Below are positions 15,098 through 23,850 of a stretch of 64,000 nucleotides of DNA, one piece after another; position 1 is the first letter of the stretch; each line of letters opens with the position of its first letter. The notes under the pieces are model-generated. The model saw nothing but the letters and a program-made list of their open reading frames with translations. It was not told where the DNA came from and made no database searches. A program made the translations under genes and the position numbers. This DNA is from Nostoc sp. UHCC 0702 (lineage in GTDB: Bacteria; Cyanobacteriota; Cyanobacteriia; Cyanobacteriales; Nostocaceae), in NCBI GenBank assembly GCA_017164015.1, contig CP071065.1, forward strand, positions 1,367,409 through 1,431,408, written 5' to 3'.

Positions 15098-15486
15098 GCG
15101 AAACCATACCCCAAGAGTTTTGGCAAGGCATAGAACAGTTCAATTCTGGACAGTTCTACGCCTGTCATGACACTTTAGAGGCTTTGTGGATAGAAGCCAG
15201 CGAACCGGAAAAATCTTTTTATCAAGGCATTTTGCAAATTGCCGTAGCACTTTATCATCTGGGGAATCGTAACTGGCGAGGTGCTGTGATTTTACTGGGA
15301 GAGGGCAGCAACCGCCTGCGGCGTTACCCATCGACTTACAGCGGCATTGATGTAGACGAATTATTGAGTCAGAGTGCAACATTGTTGACTATGTTACAAC
15401 AAACTGGAGCCGACAAGATTATCGCCGATGGGCTGAGTGAAAATGAAGCCTTGCTTTTGCCTAAGATTGTGGCAACAAATGATTAG
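15094..15486 (+). CDS. DUF309 family protein
   Basis: 130 residues with the DUF309 signature FWQGIEQFNSGQFYACHDTLEALW and FYQGILQIAVALYHLGNRNWRGA, a small all-helical family of unknown function common in cyanobacteria and plastids. It overlaps the ftrC stop by 4 nt, so the two are probably co-transcribed and translationally coupled. Confidence 0.88.
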   Translation: MSETIPQEFWQGIEQFNSGQFYACHDTLEALWIEASEPEKSFYQGILQIAVALYHLGNRNWRGAVILLGEGSNRLRRYPSTYSGIDVDELLSQSATLLTMLQQTGADKIIADGLSENEALLLPKIVATND

Positions 15487-15797
15487 TAAATTTTACTCAG
15501 GTGATTCAGACTTAGTAATTGGGGAATGGAAAACTTTTTCCTATTCCCCAATTTTTTAGACTTAACAAATATTTAAGATGTCGTCATGTAATGCGTACCC
15601 CATAACGAATGAAAACCCTTTTCCTCTTTGTGTCTTGGTGACAGCAGTCGCGCGGCTGTCTGGCGACCGAACGCGCTGCCTCGTCTTTGCGTGAGGCTAA
15701 TTCATACTTTAAATCAGCAACGCCCAAAATTTTTTACCTCTAAGGCACAAAGGCACAAAGTATTTTCAAGGCAGCTGATCACGAAAAAATCCCACAA

Positions 15798-15933
15798 TCC
15801 CCAATCCCCAGTCCCCAGTCCCCAGTCCCCAGTCCCCAGTCCCCAGTCCCCAGTCCCCAGTCCCCAGTCCCCAGTCCCCAGTCCCCAGTCCCCAGTCCCC
15901 AGTCCCCAGTCCCCAGTCCCCAGTCCCCAGTCC
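15798..15933. repeat. CCCCAGT heptanucleotide array (STRR)
   Basis: About 18 near-perfect tandem copies of CCCCAGT, starting with a CCCCAAT variant. This is the short tandemly repeated repetitive sequence class (CCCCA[A/G]T) described in heterocystous cyanobacteria. Shorter tracts of the same heptamer occur inside metH at 48001-48051. Confidence 0.95.
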
Positions 15934-16087
15934 GCAAATCTGAACTCGTAGCGAAACCTCAAGGTTTGGCACAGCGTCAATATTTCAGCCAGGAGTTATC
16001 GCAAGTTATTCCAGATAATAATTATTATCTATGGATAAAGTACTTAAGATAATTACCATAGCAGTCCTAAATCATTCGTGAGAAACA

Positions 16088-16120
16088 AGATACCCGACTT
16101 CTTTGAGAAGTCGGGTATCT
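16088..16120. repeat. Perfect 15-bp-stem palindrome, copy 1
   Basis: AGATACCCGACTTCT, loop TTG, then the exact complement. A near-identical palindrome with a compensatory base-pair change is at 43668-43700. It lies about 70 bp upstream of lptA; it is a dispersed repeat and may be structured in RNA. Confidence 0.9.
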
Positions 16121-16190
16121 GAAACATTTAATTCTTACAAATCAAATAGGATTGCTATATACCAGCCCAAATCCCAAATCCCAAGTTGCT

Positions 16191-16688
16191 ATGATGCCCC
16201 GCTCTCAATTGCCCAGATCACAAATGTGCCGCTTTGGACTATCTTTAGTATTACCAGTTGCACTCTTGGGTGCGATCGCTTTCCCGATGCAAGTGCAAAC
16301 TGCTACAGCACAAACATCCGGGGAAAATCGTCCACTCACAATCCGCTCCGACGTGCAAGAATATGATGCCAAAACTCAAGTAATCACTGCTCGCGGCAAT
16401 GTACAAATGTTATACCCGGCTCGCCAACTTCAGGCAACATCTGCCCAAGCACAATACTTTAGCAAAGAACGCCGAATTGATTTCACTGGCAACGTTTATA
16501 TTTTGCAACAGGGCGGTAATAGTATCCGAGCCGAGAAGGTAACTTATTTAATTGACGAAGGGCGATTTGTCGCCTTACCCCAATCCAACCGTCAGGTAGA
16601 ATCCATCTACATGGTGGAGGAATCAGATGATAGTGGACAAGCTGCTACACCTCCCCCAAAGACACCAGGCTTCAAGCGTTCTAATTAG
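16191..16688 (+). CDS. lptA: LptA/OstA-like periplasmic LPS transport protein
   Basis: 165 residues from ATG 16191 (16194 also possible). An N-terminal signal peptide (FGLSLVLPVALLGAIAFPMQ, then AxA-type sites at QTATAQT) is followed by an OstA/LptA beta-jellyroll pattern: LTIRSDVQEYDAKTQVITAR, GNVQMLYPARQLQATSAQA, FTGNVYILQQGGNSIRAEKV. LptA bridges the inner-membrane LptBFG complex to outer-membrane LptD. The gene is followed after 28 bp by lptB and then an lptF-type permease, which supports the assignment. Confidence 0.88.
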   Translation: MMPRSQLPRSQMCRFGLSLVLPVALLGAIAFPMQVQTATAQTSGENRPLTIRSDVQEYDAKTQVITARGNVQMLYPARQLQATSAQAQYFSKERRIDFTGNVYILQQGGNSIRAEKVTYLIDEGRFVALPQSNRQVESIYMVEESDDSGQAATPPPKTPGFKRSN

Positions 16689-16716
16689 CATCTACCATTA
16701 ACAAAGGCCGCGAGTA

Positions 16717-17445
16717 GTGAAAATTGTCCTAGAGAATATTCATAAATCTTACGGCAAGCGACCGATTGTCAAACGGGTCAACCTTTCCATAGCCCAAGGC
16801 GAAATAGTGGGTTTACTAGGCCCCAATGGCGCGGGGAAAACTACGACATTTTATATTGCCACAGGCTTAGAAAAACCTAATCAGGGAAGAGTCTGGCTGG
16901 ATAGTTTAGAAATTACTGCAATGCCAATGCACAAACGGGCACGACTGGGCATTGGCTATCTCGCCCAAGAAGCAAGTGTTTTTCGCCAGCTTTCTGTGCA
17001 AGATAATATTCTGTTAGTGTTTGAGCAAACTAATGTGCCACGATGGGAGTGGCCAAAACGGTTACAAACTTTACTGCGAGAATTTCGTTTAGAAAAATTA
17101 GCTAGAAGTAAAGGAATTCAACTTTCTGGAGGTGAAAGAAGGCGGACAGAATTAGCCAGGGCTTTGGCAGCAGGAAGAGAAGGCCCAAAATTTTTATTTT
17201 TAGATGAACCATTTGCTGGTGTTGATCCCATTGCAGTTTCCGAAATTCAGCAAATTGTGGCACGATTGCGCGATCGCGGTATGGGTATTCTGATCACAGA
17301 TCACAATGTCCGCGAAACCCTTGCCATTACAGATCGTGCTTATATCATGCGTGAGGGACAAATTCTCGCTTTTGGCACTGCCGATGAACTTTACAGCAAC
17401 CCCCTCGTGCGGCAATATTACTTGGGAGACAATTTTCAAGTCTAA
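16717..17445 (+). CDS. lptB: LPS export ABC transporter ATPase LptB
   Basis: 242 residues starting at GTG 16717. Walker A GPNGAGKTT (about residues 35-43), ABC signature LSGGERRRTELARAL, Walker B FLFLDEPFAGVDP, and the LptB-like end LITDHNVRETLAITDRAYI. It energises LPS extraction from the inner membrane with LptF/LptG permeases. It lies 28 bp after lptA. A GTG start is supported by the canonical N-terminus KIVLENIHKSYGKR. Confidence 0.95.
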   Translation: MKIVLENIHKSYGKRPIVKRVNLSIAQGEIVGLLGPNGAGKTTTFYIATGLEKPNQGRVWLDSLEITAMPMHKRARLGIGYLAQEASVFRQLSVQDNILLVFEQTNVPRWEWPKRLQTLLREFRLEKLARSKGIQLSGGERRRTELARALAAGREGPKFLFLDEPFAGVDPIAVSEIQQIVARLRDRGMGILITDHNVRETLAITDRAYIMREGQILAFGTADELYSNPLVRQYYLGDNFQV

Positions 17446-17798
17446 ATTAATAAATATTTAGTTAATAATTTCAAAAGGTATTTTTTTACTTTTTTCTTCA
17501 GTACTCATTGGGTATTAATTTCGCTTTACTTCTGCAATTATTGATAGTTGAATTACAGTTCAAATTTAAGTAACTATACATAGTTTAGGTAAATCCAAAA
17601 ATTAAATTATCACTATCCTGCATTCAAAACGACTATCAGATTCTTCTTCCCCTGCCCCCCTGCCCCCCTGCCCCCTGCCCCCCTGCCCCCCTGCTCCCCT
17701 GCTCCCCTGCTCAAGAGCTGCCTATTTGTATCAACATTAAAGTAAAACGGTATCAATCCTTTACTAGGGTAGCCCGTATTTAATTTTTAATTTTGCTT
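17446..17798. repeat. Intergenic region with C-rich minisatellite
   Basis: 17446-17640 is AT-rich with no gene. 17645-17713 holds a tandem array of CCCCCCTG-like 8-mers (later copies TCCCCTGC). A related G-rich array follows lptF at 18975, on the opposite strand sense. The array separates lptB from lptF but does not rule out a common transcript. Confidence 0.8.
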
Positions 17799-18974
17799 AT
17801 GACCTCAACGAAGCTTCAGTCTTTTTATAGCCTCAATTCGCTGCTGCCTTTCACAATTATGGATCGCTACTTGATCAGCGAATTACTGCCGACGTTTTTC
17901 TTTGGTGTCGGAGCTTTTTCATCAATTGGTGTGACAATTGATTCTGTTTTTGATTTAGTTAGAAAAGTAGTAGAGTCTGGGCTACCTGTAAATACTGCCA
18001 TTCAAGTTTTTTTGTTAAAACTGCCTAGTTTTATTGTTTTGGCTTTCCCCATGTCCACATTGCTGGCTACTTTGATGACATACAGTCGTCTTTCCAGTGA
18101 AAGTGAATTAATTGCCCTGCGTGGCTGTGGGGTGAGTGTCTATCGCATGGTACTAACCGCCGTCATCTTGAGCCTTGTGGTTACAGGCATGACATTTGTG
18201 TTTAACGAGCAAATTGCACCAGCGGCAAATTATCAAGCAACTCTGACTTTGGAGCAAGCCCTTAAGTCAGATAAACCAAATTTAAAACAGCAGAATATCT
18301 TCTATCCCGAATACCGGGACATCAAAGAAACAGATGGTACTAAGACCAAGATACTGTCACGCTTATTTTATGCTGACCAGTTTGATGGCAAGCGTATGAA
18401 AGGTTTGACGATTATAGATCGTTCTACACAAAATTTGAATCAAATTGTAGTTTCAGAATCTGCCCAGTGGAATGGATCTCAAAACGTCTGGGATTTTTAC
18501 AACGGCACGATTTATATGGTAGCTCCCGATCGCTCTTATCGCAGCATTTTGCGGTTTGAACATCAACAACTGCAACTGCCCCGCACACCATTAAGTTTGG
18601 CAGAAAAAAGCCGGGATTACGGTGAGATGAATATTTCGGAAGCTTTAGAACAACTAACTGTAGAACGTCTCGGTGGCGATCGGCAAAAAATTCGTAAACT
18701 CCAAGTCAGAATTCAACAAAAAATTGCCTTGCCATTTGTATGTGTAGTTTTTGGTCTAGTAGGTGCAGCTATGGGAACCATACCCCAGCGCACTGGGCGA
18801 GGCACAAGTTTTGGTATTAGTGTGATAGTAATTTTTTCATACTATATGATTTTCTTTATTAGTGGGGCAATGGGACAAGCAGGTATTTTCTCTCCTTTTA
18901 TGGGAGCTTGGTTGCCTAACTTTATTTTTTTTGGAGTCGGGGCATTCTTATTAATGCGGGTAGCTAAAAGGTGA
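17799..18974 (+). CDS. LptF/LptG-type permease (YjgP/YjgQ family)
   Basis: 391 residues from ATG 17799. The YjgP/YjgQ pattern is clear: MDRYLISELLPTFFFGVGAF, early membrane helices including FIVLAFPMSTLLATLMTYSR, a periplasmic jellyroll of about 150 residues, then three C-terminal helices (ALPFVCVVFGLVGAAMG, ISVIVIFSYYMIFFISGAMG, LPNFIFFGVGAFLLM). Cyanobacteria often have a single permease of this type. It lies downstream of lptA and lptB, giving a near-complete LPS export group. A later Met (MDRYLIS) is an alternative start. Confidence 0.92.
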   Translation: MTSTKLQSFYSLNSLLPFTIMDRYLISELLPTFFFGVGAFSSIGVTIDSVFDLVRKVVESGLPVNTAIQVFLLKLPSFIVLAFPMSTLLATLMTYSRLSSESELIALRGCGVSVYRMVLTAVILSLVVTGMTFVFNEQIAPAANYQATLTLEQALKSDKPNLKQQNIFYPEYRDIKETDGTKTKILSRLFYADQFDGKRMKGLTIIDRSTQNLNQIVVSESAQWNGSQNVWDFYNGTIYMVAPDRSYRSILRFEHQQLQLPRTPLSLAEKSRDYGEMNISEALEQLTVERLGGDRQKIRKLQVRIQQKIALPFVCVVFGLVGAAMGTIPQRTGRGTSFGISVIVIFSYYMIFFISGAMGQAGIFSPFMGAWLPNFIFFGVGAFLLMRVAKR

Positions 18975-19095
18975 AGCAGGGGAGCGGGGGAGCGGGGGAG
19001 CAGGGGGGCAGGGGAGCAGGGGAGAAGTTGTAACAAATCTATCTCCCTCATCCCCCTCATCCCCCTCATCCCCCTCATCCCCCTCATCCCTCATT
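18975..19095. repeat. G-rich and CCCCCTCAT minisatellites
   Basis: An array of GCAGGGGAGCGGGG-like units is followed by five or so CCCCCTCAT 9-mers up to 19092. They fill the space between the convergent lptF-type gene and the CBS-CP12 gene. The same GATGAGGGG/CCCCTCATC unit family reappears between argC and eno (57938-58095). Confidence 0.85.
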
Positions 19096-19100
19096 TACCA

Positions 19101-19721
19101 TCAAGGATGATAATTTCGACATTCAGGTGCATCTGGATTTTCTTTACAGTATTCTTCAAAGGATATTTTGGCTGAAACCATGCCTTCAGCTTTTTGATGA
19201 GCGGCTTCTGCTTGAAGTTCTTCTACCTCATCCCAAGCAACAGCACAGGCTTTAGAATAAGCACCATACTCGGTACAAATGGCACGAGCCTCTTCAATGG
19301 CTTTTTGAATTCTCCCCTCCAACAGTAGCGCTTTTGGTGTTTCCACAAAGTTGCTCTTGGTTAAAATGTCGCTAATTGAGATAATGCCCAACAACTTACC
19401 TTGAATCACGGGTGCCCGATGGATACCAATATTGGCAAATAACCGCGCTACATATTCCACACTCAACTCAGGATTTACCACAATGCAAGGCTTACTCATG
19501 ATTTCGTAAACCCTTATTTGCTTGGGGTCTTTACCGTAGGCTATTACTTTATAAACAATATCCGTTTCAGTGACGATACCATAGGCATCATCATCATGAC
19601 GACGATCCACAACCAAAGCGCGTAATTTTTTTTCTTTCATCAGTCCCACCGCTTCAGCGACTGTTGCTGAACCGCGAATGGTAACTACGTCCTTGGTCAT
19701 GATATCTTCAGCTTTCATCAT
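19101..19721 (-). CDS. CBS-CP12 fusion protein
   Basis: 206 residues from ATG 19721, chosen because AGGAG precedes it (longer upstream frame rejected). Residues about 6-125 form a CBS pair (EDIMTKDVVTIRGSATVAEA; YEIMSKPCIVVNPELSVEYV; VIQGKLLGIISISDIL). The C-terminal 70 residues are a CP12 domain: two Cys in AICTEYGAYSKACAVAWDEV, the AWDEVEELQAE core, and EYCKENPDAPECRNY. CP12 binds GAPDH and phosphoribulokinase to switch the Calvin cycle; CBS pairs sense adenine nucleotides. Fusions occur in cyanobacteria and are proposed to link energy state to CP12 function. Confidence 0.95.
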   Translation of the reverse strand: MMKAEDIMTKDVVTIRGSATVAEAVGLMKEKKLRALVVDRRHDDDAYGIVTETDIVYKVIAYGKDPKQIRVYEIMSKPCIVVNPELSVEYVARLFANIGIHRAPVIQGKLLGIISISDILTKSNFVETPKALLLEGRIQKAIEEARAICTEYGAYSKACAVAWDEVEELQAEAAHQKAEGMVSAKISFEEYCKENPDAPECRNYHP

Positions 19722-20138
19722 TGCTGTAGTCTCCTGGTGAATAAGTACGGTGCGGTGCGTAGATATGGAGTGGCTTGTCATCAGACATCGCGTGGAGTGC
19801 AGCGCCCTTGTACCGTTTTTCAAATGTTTGCTACAAGCGAATGGGTATCATGGGCGTATTGAAGCATTGCAGCGCACTGTTTAGTAAGTAGAGAGTCAAT
19901 TGGTTGAAATATTGTCCAGCCACAACAATAAATTAGTGCAACTGGCAATTTGTGATCATATCCAAAGTGACCAAAGCTTAAAATCTTAGGATTACAAAAA
20001 TTTTCAGATTTTTAATGAATAAATAAATACTCAAAGGCTAGGATAAAACTATCATCTAACTTCGATTGGGTGATTTCCTCAATCGTTGTCAGACTGTATC
20101 ATGTTTTGTTACTTGCCAGTAAATTTGTAATACCAGCC
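19722..20138. other. Divergent promoter region
   Basis: AT-rich spacer between the divergent CBS-CP12 gene and the 432-codon frame. It should hold both promoters. I see no hairpin or repeat of note. Confidence 0.5.
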
Positions 20139-21368
20139 ATGCCACATCGCCATTATCCGCCGGCCTACTTACGCTATCTCAAAGCTAGGTTATGGAATTT
20201 AGGCAAACCTAGTTTTTGGGGCACAGCAATTTTTTTATCTGTGGTAGGGCTGGGAATTCGAGAATACTGGTCTAATCCAAATCTGTTCACTTACAAGCAC
20301 AACAAACAAGTCACCTCTGTAAAGCCGGATAAACCCTCACTTTCAGCAGAAGATAAAGCCATTGCGGCTGACATTGATAATTTACCATCTCTGTATGATG
20401 GCTTGGAGCAAGTAATACCAACAACAGTCACTAACTCCAAGAACAACTCTCAGGCAAACAAAAGCAAAAGCTTTTTAGAGGATGTAATTAGCAAAAAACA
20501 GTCTTCTAGTGGTGACAAATCAAATCCTAGTCAGGGGATAGTGAATAATGCACCCGTAACCCAAGAGAAAAATCTCTTTGTTTCACAGGCAGAAGATTTA
20601 TTGGAGTTTGGAAAGCTTGATACTGGTAGCCAATTTTCAGGTGTGAAGTCTGTAAATGCAGCTACTGAACCGATAGGGTTAGGACAAACCTCTTCTAGGC
20701 TAGGGATGGGATTAGTTAATCAAACTGATAATAGTCAAAATAGGAACTCTATCAGCCCGCTGCCAACACCAATTAACCAATCGACTAATCAAACGCTGCC
20801 AAGTTTGAGTGGTACGGGTTTAACTTCACCTAATGTTATTGGGCAAACTTCTGATAATGGGCGAGGTTTACAGACTCCAGTTACCAATTATTTACCTAGC
20901 CAGACTTTTTCATCTGGCTCAGGGCTAAATAATACACCGAGTTATATTCAGCCAACTGTAACAAATTCAACGCTCAATCCCTACAGTAACCTAGGTAGCG
21001 GTCAGACATTGCCCAACCAGAATGCTTCATCTGTAACAAAGCTAAATCCTCAAACTGGTTACATTCAACCAATTGAACTGAATTCACGAATCAATTTTTC
21101 AAATTACTTCAATAGGCGGCAGCCATTGCCGAGTCAAGTACAATTACAACCGCTAGCACAGCCTATTACTTCTACACCTACAAATGTTTCACCGTACTCC
21201 ATTCAGAATCCGAGTCCAAATGTTGGTACATCCACAACCCCAATAGTACCTAACAATTACGGTAATTCTATTTGGCAACAGCCTAGTCAAGTACCACAAT
21301 CTAATTTCTCAGCTCCTGGCCAAATTCCAGGACAATATACAGGTAATGTTCAGAACAATGGTTACTGA
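20139..21368 (+). CDS. Membrane-anchored Asn/Gln/Ser/Pro-rich protein, unknown function
   Basis: 409 residues from ATG 20139 (the open frame extends to 20070). The basic N-terminus (MPHRHYPPAYLRYLKARLW) and one hydrophobic helix (FWGTAIFLSVVGLGI) suggest an inner-membrane anchor with the rest outside the cytoplasm. The remainder is low complexity, rich in N, Q, S, T and P, with repeated GLGQT, GSGQTLPNQ and PSQVQLQP-like motifs. No catalytic motif. It may be an envelope or matrix protein. I do not recognise a family. Confidence 0.7.
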   Translation: MPHRHYPPAYLRYLKARLWNLGKPSFWGTAIFLSVVGLGIREYWSNPNLFTYKHNKQVTSVKPDKPSLSAEDKAIAADIDNLPSLYDGLEQVIPTTVTNSKNNSQANKSKSFLEDVISKKQSSSGDKSNPSQGIVNNAPVTQEKNLFVSQAEDLLEFGKLDTGSQFSGVKSVNAATEPIGLGQTSSRLGMGLVNQTDNSQNRNSISPLPTPINQSTNQTLPSLSGTGLTSPNVIGQTSDNGRGLQTPVTNYLPSQTFSSGSGLNNTPSYIQPTVTNSTLNPYSNLGSGQTLPNQNASSVTKLNPQTGYIQPIELNSRINFSNYFNRRQPLPSQVQLQPLAQPITSTPTNVSPYSIQNPSPNVGTSTTPIVPNNYGNSIWQQPSQVPQSNFSAPGQIPGQYTGNVQNNGY

Positions 21369-21514
21369 TACTAATTCCAAACTTGACTCTGTTCCTCCTC
21401 TAATACATGGAATACTGATTTGCTATCAGATCCTTAAAAAGAAATAGTTTTTATGACAAACTAAGGGGGCACAGCTAGCTGTGTCCCCTTATTAATATCT
21501 TTGTTTTTGACACT

Positions 21515-21535
21515 CCCCAGCCATAAATGGCGGGG
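21515..21535 (-). repeat. Right-end hairpin of the second tnpB element
   Basis: CCCC-a-GCCA-TAAA-TGGC-GGGG on the plus strand. Read on the minus strand it ends GGGGAGTGTCAA, after which the putative guide would begin AAACAAAGAT. Different stem sequence but same tail as 4598-4627. Confidence 0.65.
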
Positions 21536-21544
21536 ATTCCAGCG

Positions 21545-22723
21545 TCACTGACGTTCCTTGCTTTTACAGGTCTTACGACCAATAGAAGTAGAGGGAACAT
21601 CTCGACTGGCGTTACTTTGGATCTGCCCGACCCTAGCGCTTGCACGACTTAAAATTACTTTGGCAGCATTTAGATCACGTTGCTCAATGTGTCCGCACTT
21701 GTTGCAAGAATGTGTCCGAGTGCTTAAAGATTTCTGGACTCTAGCGCCACAATTACTGCATTCCTGGCTTGTGAAGTGGGGAGGGACTGCAATAATTTCT
21801 CTGCCAAACTTCCCTCCAAAGTATTCGAGGAAGGCGCGGAAGTTGTACCAAGAAGCGTCAGTTATACTTTTGGCTAGTTTGTGGTTTCTTACCATGCCGG
21901 AAACATTCAAATCTTCCAAGACGACCTTAGCGTTAGCCAGGGTTAAGTTACGTGCGAGTCTCTTCGCATGTTCATCCCTTTGTCTTGTTACTTTTAAATG
22001 CTTACGGGCATAAATACCACGAGCTAATATCCTACCAGATGACCCTTTCTTCTTCTTGTAAATGTTACGTTGGCTAGCTTTAATCTCCTGTTCTGCCTTG
22101 CGTAGAAAACGCGGGTTCTCCTCATGATTACCGTTACTATCAGAGTAGAAATATTCCAATCCCACATCAATACCAATTTCTGATGTGGTTATTGGTGCAT
22201 CTTGTTGGTTGTCCACTTTGACGCAAAATTGAACATAGCAACCATCGGCTCTACGAACAATCCGAACTCGTTTAATTAGCTCAACAGGGTATTGATGAAT
22301 ATCCCATTTACCTAATAGCTTGAGTTCGCCAATACCTTTTTTATCAGTAAAAGTGATGCGGCGCTTACTTGGGTGCAGCTTCCAAGACTGTTGCTTATAT
22401 TCAACAGAACGACTATGTTTTTTGAACTTTGGATAGCCCTTCAACCCTTGTTTTTTAGCTTTGCAATTAGCAAAAAATCTGTTGATTGCTCGTTCAACAT
22501 TTTCTACTGATGCTTGACAGGCATGACTGCTTAAGTTTCTCACAAAGTCATATTCTGCTCGTAATTGAGTGTTGTACTGGTACAATTCTTTTTTGCCAAT
22601 ACCGTGATTATCCATCCAGTATCTAAGCACTTTGTTTCTGACAAACTGACTTGTGCGGATAGCTTCATCTATAGCTTTAGCTTGTGCTTTTTTAACAACT
22701 GCTTTGTATTCCAATACCAACAC
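21545..22723 (-). CDS. tnpB: TnpB RNA-guided nuclease, second copy
   Basis: 392 residues, the same length as the copy at 3411 but clearly diverged. RuvC residues are all present (GIDVGLEYFYSDS, VVLEDLNVSGM, EQRDLNAAKVIL), as are the zinc finger CSNCG...CNKCG and the N-terminal RTSQFVRNKVLRYWMDN block. It is predicted active. The divergent small gene at 22784 starts 61 bp from its start codon, so the two share a promoter region. Confidence 0.92.
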   Translation of the reverse strand: MLVLEYKAVVKKAQAKAIDEAIRTSQFVRNKVLRYWMDNHGIGKKELYQYNTQLRAEYDFVRNLSSHACQASVENVERAINRFFANCKAKKQGLKGYPKFKKHSRSVEYKQQSWKLHPSKRRITFTDKKGIGELKLLGKWDIHQYPVELIKRVRIVRRADGCYVQFCVKVDNQQDAPITTSEIGIDVGLEYFYSDSNGNHEENPRFLRKAEQEIKASQRNIYKKKKGSSGRILARGIYARKHLKVTRQRDEHAKRLARNLTLANAKVVLEDLNVSGMVRNHKLAKSITDASWYNFRAFLEYFGGKFGREIIAVPPHFTSQECSNCGARVQKSLSTRTHSCNKCGHIEQRDLNAAKVILSRASARVGQIQSNASRDVPSTSIGRKTCKSKERQ

Positions 22724-22783
22724 CCTTGAATCACCTCCCTTACATTTGCTAGAATTTATTTAGTATACACGGCATTACTAAAC

Positions 22784-22978
22784 ATGACAACTAAAAAGCG
22801 ATTAAGAAACATACCTGTTTTGCATGATGAGGTGAAGACAAAGAGAACCGTGGTACTCACTCCTACGACTTGGAAAAATATTAAAGCTGAAGCAATAAAT
22901 AGGGGTATCAGTGCTAGTGAGCTAATAGAAGAATGGGGACGGCGATTAAAATCGCCAACGCCTAACCCCCATAAATGA
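22784..22978 (+). CDS. Small ribbon-helix-helix-like protein divergent from tnpB
   Basis: 64 residues. KTKRTVVLTPTTWKNIKAEA followed by NRGISASELIEEWGRRL has the strand-helix-turn-helix layout of CopG/Arc-type DNA-binding proteins. It shares a 60-bp intergenic region with tnpB and could bind there. Near its 3' end the sequence contains the palindrome GGCGATTAAAATCGCC (22941-22956). Whether it belongs to the transposon or to the host is open. Confidence 0.7.
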   Translation: MTTKKRLRNIPVLHDEVKTKRTVVLTPTTWKNIKAEAINRGISASELIEEWGRRLKSPTPNPHK

Positions 22979-23142
22979 ATTTAGGGGCTAGCCCGCCGTT
23001 GCTACTTTGGTCTGAAATAGTGGCTACACTTCAGTTGGCACTTCCCCAACTGTAAAAATTTCGCTATGCTCATTTTGACAAAAAGTCGGGGGATTCTTGC
23101 TTCAAAGGGGACTCGAATTCGGCGTTTACTGATATCTACAGG

Positions 23143-23850
23143 ATGAAACCTTACCAACAAATCGCGATCTTAGAATGTGGTGAACCACTAGTAAAGATTC
23201 CTTTGGAACTGTTTGCTGTGGAATTTCCACATCCCTATGAAAAATTAGGTGCGCCTTATGGGGAACATTCGCCTTATTATTTGCGCGAAAGTGTTATTGA
23301 CAATTTAATCCAAGCCCAAAATTATCTTCATCTGTTGTTTCCTGACTGGCGCATCCAAATCTTTGATGCTTATCGTCCGGTAAGCGTACAGCAGTTTATG
23401 GTAGATTACAGCTTTGCACAAGTGGTACAGCAACAAGGATTAATTGAGGTAGATTTATCAGCAAACCAACGCCAAGAAATTTGGGAGTTGGTTTATGAAA
23501 TTTGGGCTGTACCTAGTTTGGATGCACAAACTCCTCCACCCCACAGTACAGGTGCCGCTGTGGATGTGACGTTGGTAAATGATAGAGGACAAATAGTCGA
23601 TATGGGTTCGGTGATTGATGAATTGTCAGAGCGATCGCATCCCGATTACTATACCAATAGTTCTCATCCACAGGCTCAACAGTATCATGCCCACCGTCAG
23701 TTGTTGCAAAATGTGATGTTAAAAGCAGGTTTTCAACGTAATCCCAAAGAGTGGTGGCATTTTTCTTTTGGTGATCAAATGTGGGCTTGGCTGAATAATC
23801 AAGCTAATCCTGCTAATTCCTTAACAGCGCGCTATGGGCGTTTGGTATAA
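23143..23850 (+). CDS. D-Ala-D-Ala dipeptidase (VanX/DdpX-like, peptidase M15D)
   Basis: 235 residues. Zinc-peptidase motifs: IFDAYRPVSVQQ, PHSTGAAVDVTL (His and Asp ligands) and EWWHFSFGDQ (catalytic Glu and third ligand). The enzyme hydrolyses D-Ala-D-Ala; in non-resistant bacteria it serves peptidoglycan recycling or scavenging. No signal peptide, so cytoplasmic. No vanH/vanA neighbours, so not a resistance cluster. MysD further downstream is a D-Ala-D-Ala ligase homologue but not a partner. Confidence 0.9.
   Translation: MKPYQQIAILECGEPLVKIPLELFAVEFPHPYEKLGAPYGEHSPYYLRESVIDNLIQAQNYLHLLFPDWRIQIFDAYRPVSVQQFMVDYSFAQVVQQQGLIEVDLSANQRQEIWELVYEIWAVPSLDAQTPPPHSTGAAVDVTLVNDRGQIVDMGSVIDELSERSHPDYYTNSSHPQAQQYHAHRQLLQNVMLKAGFQRNPKEWWHFSFGDQMWAWLNNQANPANSLTARYGRLV

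Larger units (their letters stand above)
15487..16190. other. Long intergenic region with repeats
   Basis: No gene supported. It contains dispersed repeat remnants (TTGTGTCTTGGTGACAGC, GCGCGGCTGTCTGGCGACC around 15630-15700), the CCCCAGT heptanucleotide array and a perfect palindrome at 16088-16120. Open frames over the heptamer array arise only because a 7-bp repeat cycles through all three frames without stops. Confidence 0.7.
21507..22760 (-). mobile_element. Solo tnpB element (IS1341-like)
   Basis: One tnpB without a neighbouring tnpA. The right end, on the minus strand, is a hairpin (CCCCGCCA...TGGCTGGGG, 21515-21535) followed by AGTGTCAA, ending at 21507, the same tail as at the 3.4-4.6 kb element. 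The left boundary is uncertain and may lie beyond the divergent ribbon-helix-helix gene. Confidence 0.65.

Noticed and set aside
15628-15980. Open frames on both strands over the CCCCAGT array
   Set aside because: A 7-bp repeat without stop words stays open in all frames; the peptides are Ser-Pro-Gln or Gly-Thr-Asp-Trp repeats only.
21558-22013. 151-codon frame antisense to tnpB
   Set aside because: Shadow of the clearly coding tnpB on the other strand.
23143-23850. Vancomycin-resistance cluster
   Set aside because: VanX-like dipeptidase stands without vanH, vanA or regulator genes; MysD is a mycosporine enzyme, not a D-Ala-D-Lac ligase.
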